The notes: generated by a model from the letters alone, not told the origin. DNA of 64,000 bases from Kalaharituber pfeilii (GCA_015179045.1 WHUZ01000002.1:2046001-2110000); one strand, 5' to 3'. Shown: positions 1-10,084, counted from the first letter of the stretch. Made by a program: numbers and translations.

Positions 1-484
1 GCACCTCGGGCTTCTCATCACCCAAAAACTTACGCAGGAGCGGCAAACTGTCCACGTGGCCGAGGGCGCCGAGGGCTTCGGCAGCTTCGTGCCGCACCAT
101 GGGGTCTTCGTTGAGGTTGCAGAGGACAGACTGAAGGTAGGTTGCAGCATGGTGGTTTTTTGATTGACCGAGGCAATAGGCGAGTTCGTGTTTGAGGAGG
201 GCTGGAAGCGTCATAAGGCACCGAGAAAAAGTGGTTGCATTGTTAGCTTTATTGCCCTGTGTGGGGAAGAGCTGCAATTTCATTTAGAACGGATGCAACA
301 AACCTGAATCAGATAAGAATGCAGAAGCTATCGCATCGATTGCCTCAATGTCGCCTTGGGTAGCAAGATGCTTGAGTGAGAACAGGGCTCTGAAACGCAG
401 CGCAAGATTTTCGTTTTCATTGCACAGAACTGTGCGAAGCTTGAAGACAGTGGTTGAAGAGTCTGTGTCAGTGGTCGTGGTCAT
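1..484 (-). CDS. lia1: Deoxyhypusine hydroxylase, N-terminal part (cut by window edge)
   Basis: Iron-dependent HEAT-repeat enzyme that hydroxylates deoxyhypusine on eIF5A, the last step of hypusine formation, in the cytosol. Exon 1 runs from 484 to 304, an intron from 303 to 202 (GTTTGT...CAG) and exon 2 from 201 to the window edge. The spliced reading gives the family's N-terminus: a variable leader, then LRFRALFSLKHLA, and ALLKHELAYCLGQ across and after the junction, followed by a second HEAT unit with VRHEAAEALGALG. The His-Glu pairs (KHEL, RHEA) are the metal-binding pairs of this family. The start was chosen at the ATG at 484 because it directly precedes the short Thr/Asp-rich leader; an in-frame upstream extension has no family resemblance. 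The C-terminal half lies outside the window. Identification is firm. Confidence 0.93.
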
Positions 485-2739
485 TATGGGGTATTTAGAA
501 AGGTTGTAGATGTGGAAGGTCCTTGTCCAGAACTCAGTAGAATTGGACTGCACAGTAGCGGTGGAGGAGATGAGATGAGATGGAAGAAGCGATTGGGGTG
601 GTGGGGCGCAGCTTCGGAGCACACACCCCACCATCTGATTAGGTCACTTCACATCTGATAACCTTATTGTGCATGCTAGTGTGGCTTGGCAATTGGATAT
701 GACATTGGCCATGCTATGATACACCATATCCTGCCTGGCCAGAACACATCCTCCTTCTCCAACTCTACTGGAAATTGCCCTGGAACCTTCACATACAGTG
801 CCTCCTTTATCAAGCTCATCGCCGCCGAGATCCCCAAAACCGTCTCCAACTCTTTCAGCAACGTCCTACACCTCAATGCACCCCAAGATCGTCGAAACAA
901 TCTGCAGCTGCTTAGACCCCCTAATCAATGTTATATAATCAAACCGCTCCTCCATCCTACTACTCATATACTACAAATCAAGTAACAGAAACTTACACAT
1001 CCACACACAGTTGGCCATGTAGAGCCGATTCGCAACCAAGTCCATCCCCAACAACCACACGGCCGTCTTCTCGCTATGCCGCGTGATCAAGCTGACAGCA
1101 ATGTTAGATGCTCTTTCAGACGTAATAGCTCCGCTTCAATCTTAGCCTCTGGTCCTGGAGTAGGAAGAGTCGTTCTGACTCTACGGGTGTAATGGTTAAT
1201 TTAAGCTTTTGCACTGCAATGGGTCCGAGCAAGGCATGATCCAAGGGACTATATGGATTACCAGAAATAACTATACTGTTGAATCGCCACAAAAAAATAC
1301 ATCCCTGCAACTTCATGTGTGTGGCAGCAATAGTCCCTTCCTATAGCATAGTGCTATCTTGGAATATGCAACTGGGTTCGATAAAATTCGATAGGATAGT
1401 TCTGTCACTCACGAGCTCCCCAGCAATTGTCATGTCTAAATGTCCCTGTTACTATGTTATTTAGATTGTACACTCTCAGTCATTCTTTGCTTCTATATAT
1501 ACCATGTGGCAAGGCTTCAAGGCGAGGATCAGGTTTATATTTGATGGATGTGAAAGCTAGAGCGGTATTTTACTTGCGGATGTGCTTTCGAGATGCCTTC
1601 GGCACATCATCAGACCCAACAAACATTGTATGTAGAAGAGGAGGTAATTGTTGCAAAGGCACTAGCTGAAAAAATATCTCCCTTTACAGCATGCTGTATA
1701 CCGCGTATTCGGAACTGTAGATCGAAGGGAGCTTTCCCCCTTCCAATGTAGAGCACCACATCGTAAACACTCAATATCCATCGAACCCAAATCTAGCACC
1801 CGCAATTGTGAGGAAGCTGATAGAAACGCTCCGGGAATGACAGCTGCTGCTCGTGATTGAACTTTGGATATGGCGAACGGCGCCGAAGCTTTTGCTTATA
1901 GCTATATTCCAGATTCGTTAGTAGTTCATCAGAGACTCTACTCTCTACTTTCATCCAATCTCAAATGCAGTGTATTCCGATATCTGACTACCATTCTCAA
2001 GGTATTCTCATATTATCACTTGACTTTTACAAATGGACGATGCTATGAACACAAAACTTTGTTCACTGTACTGTACGTCTTTTTTTCTTTTTTGGAAGGC
2101 TAGACCTCTGCCTTAATGTGTTCAGAAGCGAAACGAGTAAAAATCCTGTTCTCGTGCCCAGACTCTTAGGAAACCCTAATGCTAACAAATTATTAGAGGG
2201 ATTTGTAGAAGTAATAATAGAGGTCATACGCAAGGCGACCTCCCACCAATTTTGGCAGTAAAAACAAGTCTTGACATCCCAACTGCGATCTCATCTTCAA
2301 TCATGTTAGCATAACCCCTTCCTTTACAAACTCTTGCATTTCTAGCAAGACCCCATCTGCTCTCTCAAGGCGATCTTGCCAAGTGCATTGGTAAAGAATA
2401 TGCCCGTGCCACCAGAGAAATGTCGTCACCTCTCTCAACAATTGGGGTAACAAAATGCAATAAGGTATAAATCGATGAAACACTGGGCACGAGACTTCTG
2501 TTAAGTACAAACAGAGTTGAAGAGGTTGTGTTCCTATGCATAATTGAGAACTAATAAATTTTGAATACAATAGAAGTACTCAGTGATTTTAATGACTTTT
2601 TCTTTTCCAATTTATTTGATGACATGCATTATTTTGCTAGTAAATACAATAAATCTTGAACTGTTATTACATTTTGGACTACCGAATAGTCAATCACTGT
2701 ACGTTTCATGATTTTTCGTCATACTTCTTTTACGATATC
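485..2739. other. Gene-poor stretch with possible decayed coding remnants
   Basis: No intact gene is seen. On the minus strand, between about 1100 and 676, short open stretches (around LITRHSEKTAVWLLGMDL near 1090-1040, and SLIKEALYVKVPGQFPVE near 810-750) read like protein and are separated by a GTAAGT near 1007, but an in-frame stop follows and I do not recognise a family. Positions 1271 to about 1365 belong to a dispersed repeat described separately. The rest is AT-rich with no repeat or RNA gene that I could support. Confidence 0.5.
1271..1365 (-). repeat. Dispersed repeat, copy A (matches 14738-14832)
   Basis: Read on the minus strand, this stretch matches the plus strand at about 14738-14832. 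The best part (1271-1310 against 14793-14832) agrees at 38 of 40 positions and includes a run of seven T followed by GTGGCGATTCAACAGTA. Further out, the motif TATGCTATAGGAAG is shared. Both copies lie in gene-poor DNA and neither has a coding frame I recognise, so it is probably a piece of an unnamed mobile element. Confidence 0.6.
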
Positions 2740-2797
2740 TGTTACGGGTTTACCGCAACCATAGAGCGGGCGGTGGGTGGATGCGCATATGCGATCT
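2740..2797 (+). mobile_element. LTR fragment, same family as the solo LTR at 10085
   Basis: Starts with TGTTACGGGTTTACCGCAAC, a near match of the 5' end of the solo LTR at 10085-10321 (TGTTACGGGTTCACCGCGAC), and shares the GGGCGG and ATGCGCATATGCGA motifs further in. The match stops near 2797 and no CCGTAACA terminus follows, so this is a truncated copy. Several C-to-T and G-to-A differences from the 10-kb copy are consistent with repeat-induced point mutation or ordinary decay. Confidence 0.7.
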
Positions 2798-2855
2798 CGC
2801 TCCACAGTGGGAATTGTTTCATTTTTTTTTAATAATTGTTATGGTGGTTATGATG

Positions 2856-2998
2856 GGGGTGGTAGCTTGATTGCGTCCCCGCGGATATGTTGGACCTGGT
2901 TGTGGAGAATAAAGTTAAACCGTGGGTCCAGAAAATTTCCGACGAAGGTGAAAGAAATATTACCGAGATTTGAGACAGGGGAGCCCAGGAGAAACAAG
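2856..2998 (+). pseudogene. Decayed fragment of an alcohol dehydrogenase 3' coding region
   Basis: The plus strand resembles the last coding part of the zinc alcohol dehydrogenase at 54686-56037. It reads GGSLIASP, then MLDLVVENKVKPWVQ, against GSLIASPQEIRDMLDLV and AEKKVKPWVQ in the intact gene, with a 9-base deletion after the Pro codon, later frame disruption and a stop. A short block GGTGAAAGAAAT occurs twice, at about 2947 and 2999. No upstream part of the gene is present. It may derive from a paralogue or be a duplicated piece of the gene 52 kb away. Confidence 0.75.
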
Positions 2999-3459
2999 GT
3001 GAAAGAAATAAGGAGATTATACATTTTATGAAGCCTGAAAAAACCGAGGCATTGAGCATTACCCTGAACTTCCTCTTCTACCAATTCCATATCATCCAAA
3101 TTCCCAGATTATCCAATCAGAGTTTTCAAACCATATATCATCCACGTCATAATCATGATATGATCAGCAAGTCCAACTTCAAGCTCCTCAGGCGATGATT
3201 ACTACTCTGGGAAAGTGTGGATATTACTAGACAATGACAACATCGGGGTGGTGCTGGTTCAGCAGGGTTTCTGCCACCCTGACCAGGACCATCGTGCTAT
3301 GAGATGGATGGCGTGCATAGGATGACATGCATGGAATGAATGGCTTTGATAGTATGCATGAAATGCGCCTGATCCACAGGTTAGGGCACTGTTTGTTTTT
3401 GATTTTTTGATTGATCTGAATTCTCTACTATAGAGATAAAACCGGCCAATTTTACTGCG

Positions 3460-3531
3460 AGCGACTGCGAGCTGAGCGACGCTGAGCAACACTGCGCAAC
3501 ATTGCGCTACGCTGCGCTACGCTGCGCTAAG
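3460..3531. repeat. GC-rich short tandem repeats beside the piggyBac relic
   Basis: An otherwise AT-rich region changes here to runs of GCGA, GAGC and GCGC; the end holds a 10-base unit (GCTGCGCTAC) repeated about 2.5 times. It lies just beyond the 3' end of the piggyBac transposase relic and may be part of that element's subterminal sequence. I could not find a matching arm at the other end. Confidence 0.45.
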
Positions 3532-3555
3532 TGATACAGATCTAGGAATAAATAT

Positions 3556-6159
3556 TTATTGTACATGATAACTACTGAAGTGACCTTGACATAACGGAAC
3601 ATTGCAAAAATCACACCATAACCTTGACTGTCTAACATGCTTAATCTGTGCACCTTGCCCTGACCCAGCCTCTTGTGCGTCCCAGCGACACTGAATACAG
3701 TATCCGCGCTTATCAGTCCAAACTGCAGAATGAGGAACAGGAGCCTTTCGGCGTTCTGGAAGTTGATGTAATAGTATCAACCGTCGCGCTCTCTGAGGTT
3801 TTTGCTGTAGTTGTCGCCCAATTTCCAAGAGTTGAGTTATGAGTTGCTTGCGAAATTGTGCATGTGATAAACGCTTCCATTGTTTTTTGGCACTGTGGTG
3901 ATGACAGAAAAGATGGTATGCATTTATTATCATATGGTCTAGTAGCCAAAAGAATAAAGGCATCCATGCACGTCTGGTACGGAGGTGGATCTCATAACTG
4001 CTCCGTAGCTGATCAGCTATATCAACACCACCCATAAATTAATTATAGTCATAAACAACCTTAGGGATAGGTAATTGACGCTGAAATAAGTCACCAAAGA
4101 TTGGGCGTACTACACGAGCATTGGTGCTAGTAATAGAAGGGCGTTTTCGCATGCAAGAGACATAGTTATCAAGACCGCGTACTTTTTTTTTTTCTTTTTT
4201 TTTTTATCTCACATAACCCCGCTTGCAGCTGTTCGCCATGGCAGGGTCCCTGGACCGAAGTCCTTATGGCCCGGAGACAGGCACCTAAAAACAAACAACT
4301 CACTATATACACCGACATTCAAAAGGGAATAGAGGAAATAAAACCCATGAGACAATCCGCTCCTCCAAAAATGAAAGATTACGCCGTCAAGTCCATTTCC
4401 TCCACGTCCCTCCTCTTCCCCTTTCTGTCCACCTTTGAATTTCTGTCCCAGTCGTACAGGCACGAATCGTACCACTTGCCTGACAACCTTACCTTCGCTG
4501 GTGTTTGGCTATCCGATTCCACCTCCCCCCCCAGGTAGATGACAACCGAGCTAGCCTTCTTTCCCTCCCTCCTCTCTTTCTTCACCAACCATCTTGCCGC
4601 AACAATCTTTCCCATCCATGGGTTCGCATTCTCCATCCAATCTCTTACTTTCCCGAGTTTCTTTGTCACCGCAATTCCATGTACTACGATCGCACGACCG
4701 GATTGCGGGAGTGTCCTTTCCTTTGGGATTGGCTTCGGAGATGGTGCTGGAGATGGTTTCTTGGACATTTTCTGCTTGGGGGGACTGGTACTCTGTCCCC
4801 CTTTCACTTTTTTGGACTGGAAAGCAGTGGACTTTGTTCGGCTTTTGGGTGGTGCCACCGGAGGTCGGTCAGAATTGTCCCCTTCCGGGGGTGTGCTTGG
4901 AAGACCGCGTACTTGATGAATTGTAGATAACATGAGTACAACGTTATTGTCCTGCCATGCCAGAGCAAGTACTTGTTGCTTCTTCCACTCATGCTGCTCG
5001 TCTGCTGATACTGGCAACCCCCCCCCACCGGCAATCCCCCCCCTACTGGCAATCCCTCCTCCATTGGTACCGGTTCTATCTCTTCTAATTCCTCCTCTTG
5101 TACTACCTCCGAAGCTGCTACTGGACATACCACAGCATGTACACTATTCCACTCAAGCTCTGAGTTGCCACTTCGTCCTTTTTTGAATCCACTAAGACTT
5201 GAGGGAAATCCTCGAGCTGTTGCTCGTGTAGTACCAGCCATACCAATCCCAAGATACCGTAAATACTGAAACAATGGGACACTGGTAAAGTAGTTATCCA
5301 GGTATATATGGAATTGGTAGGTCTGATAAGGAAGCGAACATGCAAGGAAGATTACCGCGCGTGCTGTAGGTGTGAAGGCTGGATTTTGTAGGACTGATTT
5401 TGGCAGGCTCTGATATTGTGTACCATAGCTCTTAGTCCGTGAATAAAAAAGAATATTTTAGGTATATCCTCTAGAGTAGAGTGCATACACCTTATAGCCT
5501 TCAGAAATAGGCTTATGAGGGAACTTCAGACCATGCGCACTTTTGCCTCCATACCTCACAATTATTTCGTTAATTGAGACTTGCGTCGGAGGACGAAAGT
5601 ATTTTTGAGCTTGATTTCGGAAGTGCGAGGCTAATGGCTCCAGTTTGCTATACCATTCTGATGTATTAACATTTACATCCGAGATATGAAAATAGCGTTT
5701 TATCTGCTCATATCGACGAAGACTCATATGAGACGCAATGAATGAATGGTCTGCACCTTGACCATGAGCAGTCCGCCAATAGTCTTTCATTGCAGGCTCT
5801 TTATGAAGTCCACTATAAATGAGAATAGCAATCCAGATATGCAGCTCAGCAGATACCATAGGTTTCCACCTACGAGCAGCTGCCTTATGCGGTCCAATAC
5901 GCTTGCTAGTTGCATAGTTATTGGTATTAATGATCAATTGATCAATAATGTCCGAGGTAAAAAAGAGAGAAAAATATGTAAAAGGACTTTTATAGTTGAA
6001 ATCTGGACGAAAGGAAAGAAGAGATGCAGTATGAATATGAGACGGTAGAGGAGTAAACTCAGGAACTGAGTTTACAGAAGGGGGTGCATACTGCGGAGGC
6101 GCAAAATATGGTGAGGAGCTTGAAGAATTATTTCTTCTTACTCTCGCTGTTGGTGGCAT
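3556..6159 (-). pseudogene. Dead piggyBac-type (DDE_Tnp_1_7) transposase gene
   Basis: Minus-strand relic of a piggyBac/PGBD transposase. The N-terminal two fifths (6159-5461) are open and end in GGKSAHGLKFPHKPISEGYK. A TAA stop at 5460-5458 interrupts the expected GYT-x-N position, after which the same frame continues through YLDNYFTSVPLFQYL (second-Asp region). A frame change occurs in the G-tracts near 4995-5055, leading to LAWQDNNVVLMLST. A LINE-type insertion (4171-4914) then splits the gene. Downstream the frame resumes, has a TAA at 4041-4039, and continues with the hallmark MGGVDIADQL and a C-terminal Cys-rich segment (CIQC...CDFC). The first catalytic Asp of the family appears as Asn (VSINEIIV). 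Terminal inverted repeats and TTAA duplications were not identified. Inactive. Confidence 0.9.
4171..4914 (-). mobile_element. LINE-type retrotransposon insertion with poly-A tail and 14-bp TSD
   Basis: An insertion inside the piggyBac gene, flanked by a perfect 14-bp direct repeat AAGACCGCGTACTT (4171-4184 and 4901-4914). The poly-T run next to the left copy (4183-4205, interrupted by one C) is the poly-A tail of a minus-strand element. The minus strand carries an open frame through about 4900-4380: a Pro/Lys/Ser-rich part, then RAIVVHGIAVTKKLGKVRDW, RWLVKKERREGKK, and SGKWYDSCLYDWDRN before the stop. This resembles ORF1 proteins of fungal Tad-like LINEs. A roughly 170-bp 3' untranslated part precedes the tail. 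No reverse transcriptase is present, so the copy cannot move by itself. Confidence 0.88.
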
Positions 6160-6496
6160 TGCTACACAGCAACGTTTGGCACTTTTTGCATGTAGCTTTC
6201 TGGCATCCGGGTAGGTCTGTACGGTACTTTAATAGTACCGGAGGATTCCCAGGGTAAGCCATGTGAATAATCTCATCACAGCGAAATATATCAATGACTA
6301 CTGTTAGACTGGCCATTCTAGCTACAAGAGCATTAAAATTAGAGTCTTAGATCAACTTCAGATTTAAGCTGTACTTACACAATGCTTGGTAGCTGTAAAA
6401 TGAAGAATAGAATGTGAACGAGATAGCTGACTTATGAGCCTTTAGTGAGCGTTCGGTGAGTGTTTGGTGGAGAAGAGAAATTAAAGGAGAAATTGC

Positions 6497-7128
6497 GTGC
6501 CTTCCCCTAAGGATTTATGTGAAATTCAAACCCCGGCTTTGAAATAAAACCGGGGTCCGTATCCCTGTTTTATTGTTTAATAGAGTGTTCGAAACAATTT
6601 TTTGAAAGAGGGGTACCCCCCCCTCTTTCAAAATACTCACTTGAATAAACAATAAACAATAAATTACAAAAGCAGTTAGTTAGAGTACACTACTGCTGAA
6701 GTAGCATAGTTTATAATAACTATACCATATAGAGGATATTTAAATTCACATTTGCATCATTTGCACCTAGTCCTGCTTGCATATGTAATATCCAGTAATG
6801 CATTCTTATCCTCCAGCGGAAAATTTTTACTAAGAGTTCAGCCTCCTACTCTTTCGCTTTTTAGATACATTGGTACTTGACTGCTGTTTCTTAAGACGTA
6901 GTCCTCTCTCTTGGAGCTTGAGAGCTCATGCTGTCTTTTGTAGTGGAATTGACAGCTTGTTCACTGGCTTATTTAAGGTGTAAATATCTGCATAACAAAA
7001 TTTTTTCTAGATTTATTATTTTACTCACGTCCAAGTGCTTAGAGAAACTACTTACCCCCTGCTTGCGGTGGAAATGTACCCTGGTAAAATTTGGTTTGAA
7101 TTTCACATAAATCCTTAGGGGAAGGCAC
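6497..7128. mobile_element. 632-bp non-autonomous element with perfect 36-bp inverted ends
   Basis: 6497-6532 (starting GTGCCTTCCCCTAAGGATTT) and 7093-7128 are perfect inverted copies of each other over 36 bases. No transposase is encoded, so it resembles a MITE or foldback element. The interior holds a hairpin (6600-6613 against 6620-6633, 14 perfect pairs with a six-base loop), a CCCCGG...CCGGGG palindrome near 6531-6555, and AT-rich repeats of ATAAACA type. A clear target-site duplication is not visible; TTAA occurs near both ends (6481, and 7132-7139) but not flush with the arms. Read on the minus strand, 6830-6925 has a Lys/Arg-rich frame that may be a transposase C-terminal scrap. Confidence 0.8.
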
Positions 7129-7319
7129 CCATTAATTAACACAGTTACTTGTTCCAATAATCAAGACTGGTTCTGAGTTGTCTATAGTCTTGGCTTTGCA
7201 TGCGTACCCTAGACCCCAGTTCAGCCATCCGGCAGACAGATTGTGCCGCTTCAGGGGATAATCGTCGAATAGTGAAAATAATCATCAATTATAACTTAAT
7301 GAATCTACTGTCTAACCAT

Positions 7320-9621
7320 TTAGGTTTCAATAGTTCTCACCACAGTCTTGCCACCCCACCACTCAATATCAAATGACTCAAATGAGTCACTGTATCGGAT
7401 GTTAATTCCCACCACAGCACCAGTATTGACAAGGTGAGGGTTGCTGGTGGCTTTAGAACAAAAGTTGACGAGGTAGATAGTTGTTTTATGTTGATTGTAA
7501 TACCCAGTACATTGCTCCACAGGTTTTGTGAAGTCTGCATTGGTGAGGTGATTAACTCTCAGCTCATACCCTGCCCAGTTGCCTTCTTCTTCGCCCTGGA
7601 CTAACAGGTCCAATTTCTTTTGCTGGCCTGCGATCCGTACCTCCGCAGTACACAACCACCCATTCGGAAGGAAATTACGCAATATTGCGTAGAGTTCAAA
7701 ATGAAACGAACTTTCAGATGGGCCAGCTTTATTATATGATAGGCGAGATTTTAACTGTGCGGGATTGATGTGTCGAAGGGTCATTCTTAAGAGGATAACA
7801 GGGTCGTGAATATCCTGAAGGGTCAAGAACTTGGTGGGCTTTGGGAAAATAACTTCAATGCAAGCACGGAGAATTAGAGCGCTCGTAAACTTGACCTTAT
7901 TACCCACCAACACGAAGACTCCAACGTTCAGCAAGTAGTACTCGGTGGAATCCAGTTGTTTGAGATCTATGCTCCAACTTTCCTCTCCCCAAGAAATCAT
8001 TTTTCTTACCAGCTGCCTAACCACTGGGTGTGCCAGATCTTTTCGTATTTTCTTCGATACCCCATTCATGAACTCCAAATACTGCAACTCCAATACTCTC
8101 CGCCAGGCCTCCTTAGTTGGTCTGTAGTCATGGAAGAGTTTAAGCAACGCCATAAAACTGGCGGCATGGCCACCTGATTCACCCATAATGTCTAGCTGTA
8201 GATCTTCGGGTACAGTAACTTTCCAGCTTTTCCGGTATTCTTCGAATATAGCACCCATCTCCTTTAAGGAGAGTGGCTTTAAGCAGAAGAACCCCACCTT
8301 ATTGAATGGAGAATCTAGTTCATTCGTGGAATCCCAGTCAAGCTCGGTTATCTTGAATGTGCCTGCCCCGACATAGGGAATGAAGTTATTGCCAAGGAAT
8401 TTGAGGAAGGATTTTGCTGTTATAGCTAGTTCCGGAGAGTGAAAGAGAGCCTGAAGTTCATCGATTAGAAGGCAGAATCGAGGATGGGCATCATGATCGT
8501 CATTCTGCCCATGACCTTTTCCATACTCTATACTCAATCGATTTCGCAGTGATTCGTTACTGAGATCTTCGCCGAAGATCTTATTAGAAATAAAGGATGT
8601 AAATCTGCTCAGATAGCCCAGGTTTACGTCGTACGTCTCAATATCATCCAAACTTACAAATGCGCTTTGGATCCCTGAATTCTGTAATTCTTTGTGAATA
8701 GCCCAGAGGCATGTTGTTTTCCCGCTGTGATAAGGTGCGTGCAAAATAGAGGGTTTAGAGTTAAAGGCGAGAGCGAGCACTTCGGGAATGGGGTCTCTTT
8801 CGATAGGAGGAAACCAGAGCGCTTTATTATTGAATAATGGGCCATAAACGAAGATGAGCCGAGCATGAGCAGCCTGCCGCAGCTTTGAGCGTCTCAATTC
8901 ACCAGCGCCATGAGCTAAAGTCAGAAAATATTAGCATCAAGACACCAATAATTCATATGAATGTGGGCAAATGGAAGGACCTTCAGGGTATGCTTCGAGT
9001 AAATTCAGCTTTTCAGTCTTTGATTCTACGCTCGAATCTACAGCTCATCGATATTAGAATTTTGAATTTATCAGCTATGTGAAGTATAAGGGTGTGGGAG
9101 AAAAATTCAATTAAAAAAATTTGCGTATTGTTGTATTAAGTACCAGCACCATAGAACTTACCCGGATACCAGACAACAATAACATCCTCCTGTGACCCGC
9201 TTGCAAATGGATAAGAAGAGTTGATTTTGTTATCAGGTTTCAAGAATTCTAACTCCTCCAGTGGGTATTGCCCTGCTTCCGCAGATTTCCCGGGGGGCAC
9301 TTGGGCCTTGTATAGCTTGATATGACGTGGAAGGGGTTTGAGGTCCTGTTCTTCCTTGATCTTCTTTTTGAGGTCATCAATGTACTGACCGACCGCAACC
9401 CTTGTTATGAACGTCTGGCCCTCGCCATGAATAATGCAAATATACTCCATCACAAGTTTAGTAGCGTTGGCCATTGCAATAGTTGGATGCCAGTAATAGT
9501 CGTTTGAACCTGAGGACCGTGAAGAGATAGTAGAGGCAGCAGGAGGAGGAGGAGGAGGAGGAGAAGGAGGAGAAGCAGGCTTCCAAAGCCATGCAAAACG
9601 ATTAAAGCTCGGCAGATCCAT
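7320..9621 (-). CDS. Crinkler-type protein: ubiquitin-like header, P-loop NTPase, REase-like C-terminus
   Basis: Two-exon gene: exon 1 9621-9162, intron 9161-8915 (GTAAGT...TTTAG), exon 2 8914-7320, giving about 684 residues. Residues 1-55 are Pro/Ser-rich (GGA triplet repeats). Residues 59-152 (YICIIHGEGQTFITRVAVGQ ... SGSQEDVIVVW) match the ubiquitin-like N-terminal domain of the Crinkler (CRN) family. Exon 2 carries Walker A APYHSGKTT (213-221) and Walker B FCLLIDEL (300-307). The C-terminal part has a conserved FHFE (Glu560), KKLD (Asp589) and YELR (604-606), the layout of a PD-(D/E)XK nuclease with Arg in place of Lys. This header-NTPase-nuclease order is established for eukaryotic CRN effectors. 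No signal peptide is seen. The gene is intact and lies between transposon remnants. Its target is unknown; nuclease activity is inferred only. Confidence 0.85.
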
Positions 9622-10084
9622 ACGTATGAATATAGTGGAACCTAATAAGGTATTTCGAAGTGAGTATCATAGGCATGTGATACTTTGACTTGCTGCTTGA
9701 GCGCTACACCGCAGCCAAGCCTGGCCTCTGTGCACGACACATGGTCACCTGATATGGTCACCCACTGCAATTTGGTGCGCTAGGTCTAAATCGGATAGCA
9801 TGTAGCCAACTACCTAATTAAAGCAGCATGTCACCGTACTTTGCTATTTAGGGCAGTAACTACCACATTTGTCAAAACATTGCCCATTACTTCTTCAGGC
9901 AGGTAAACACGACGGCTCAGGAACTTGGCCCTATTAATTCAGCCATACAACGCGGAAGTTGATTTTATTTTGGAACGTCCCCTACTATAGTGTATCCACT
10001 AATAGAGTCGCTTTGTCAGGGATTTTTCTTTCCTTTCCTCCTAGAGTATACCATATACCATATGAGCACTGAAATGATCTCCTG
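9622..10084. other. Upstream region of the Crinkler gene
   Basis: No gene or repeat is recognised here. It holds the presumed promoter of the Crinkler gene (minus strand) and ends at the target-site duplication of the solo LTR. Confidence 0.4.

Noticed and set aside
3259..3555. Left terminal inverted repeat of the piggyBac element
   Set aside because: I compared 3400-3550 with 6320-6640 and found no convincing inverted match or TTAA pair; only AAAACCGG is shared, in direct orientation.
4379..5128. 249-codon minus-strand ORF as a single gene
   Set aside because: It is a chimera: its first part is piggyBac transposase frame, the rest is the inserted LINE ORF1-like sequence; the 14-bp target duplication marks the junction.
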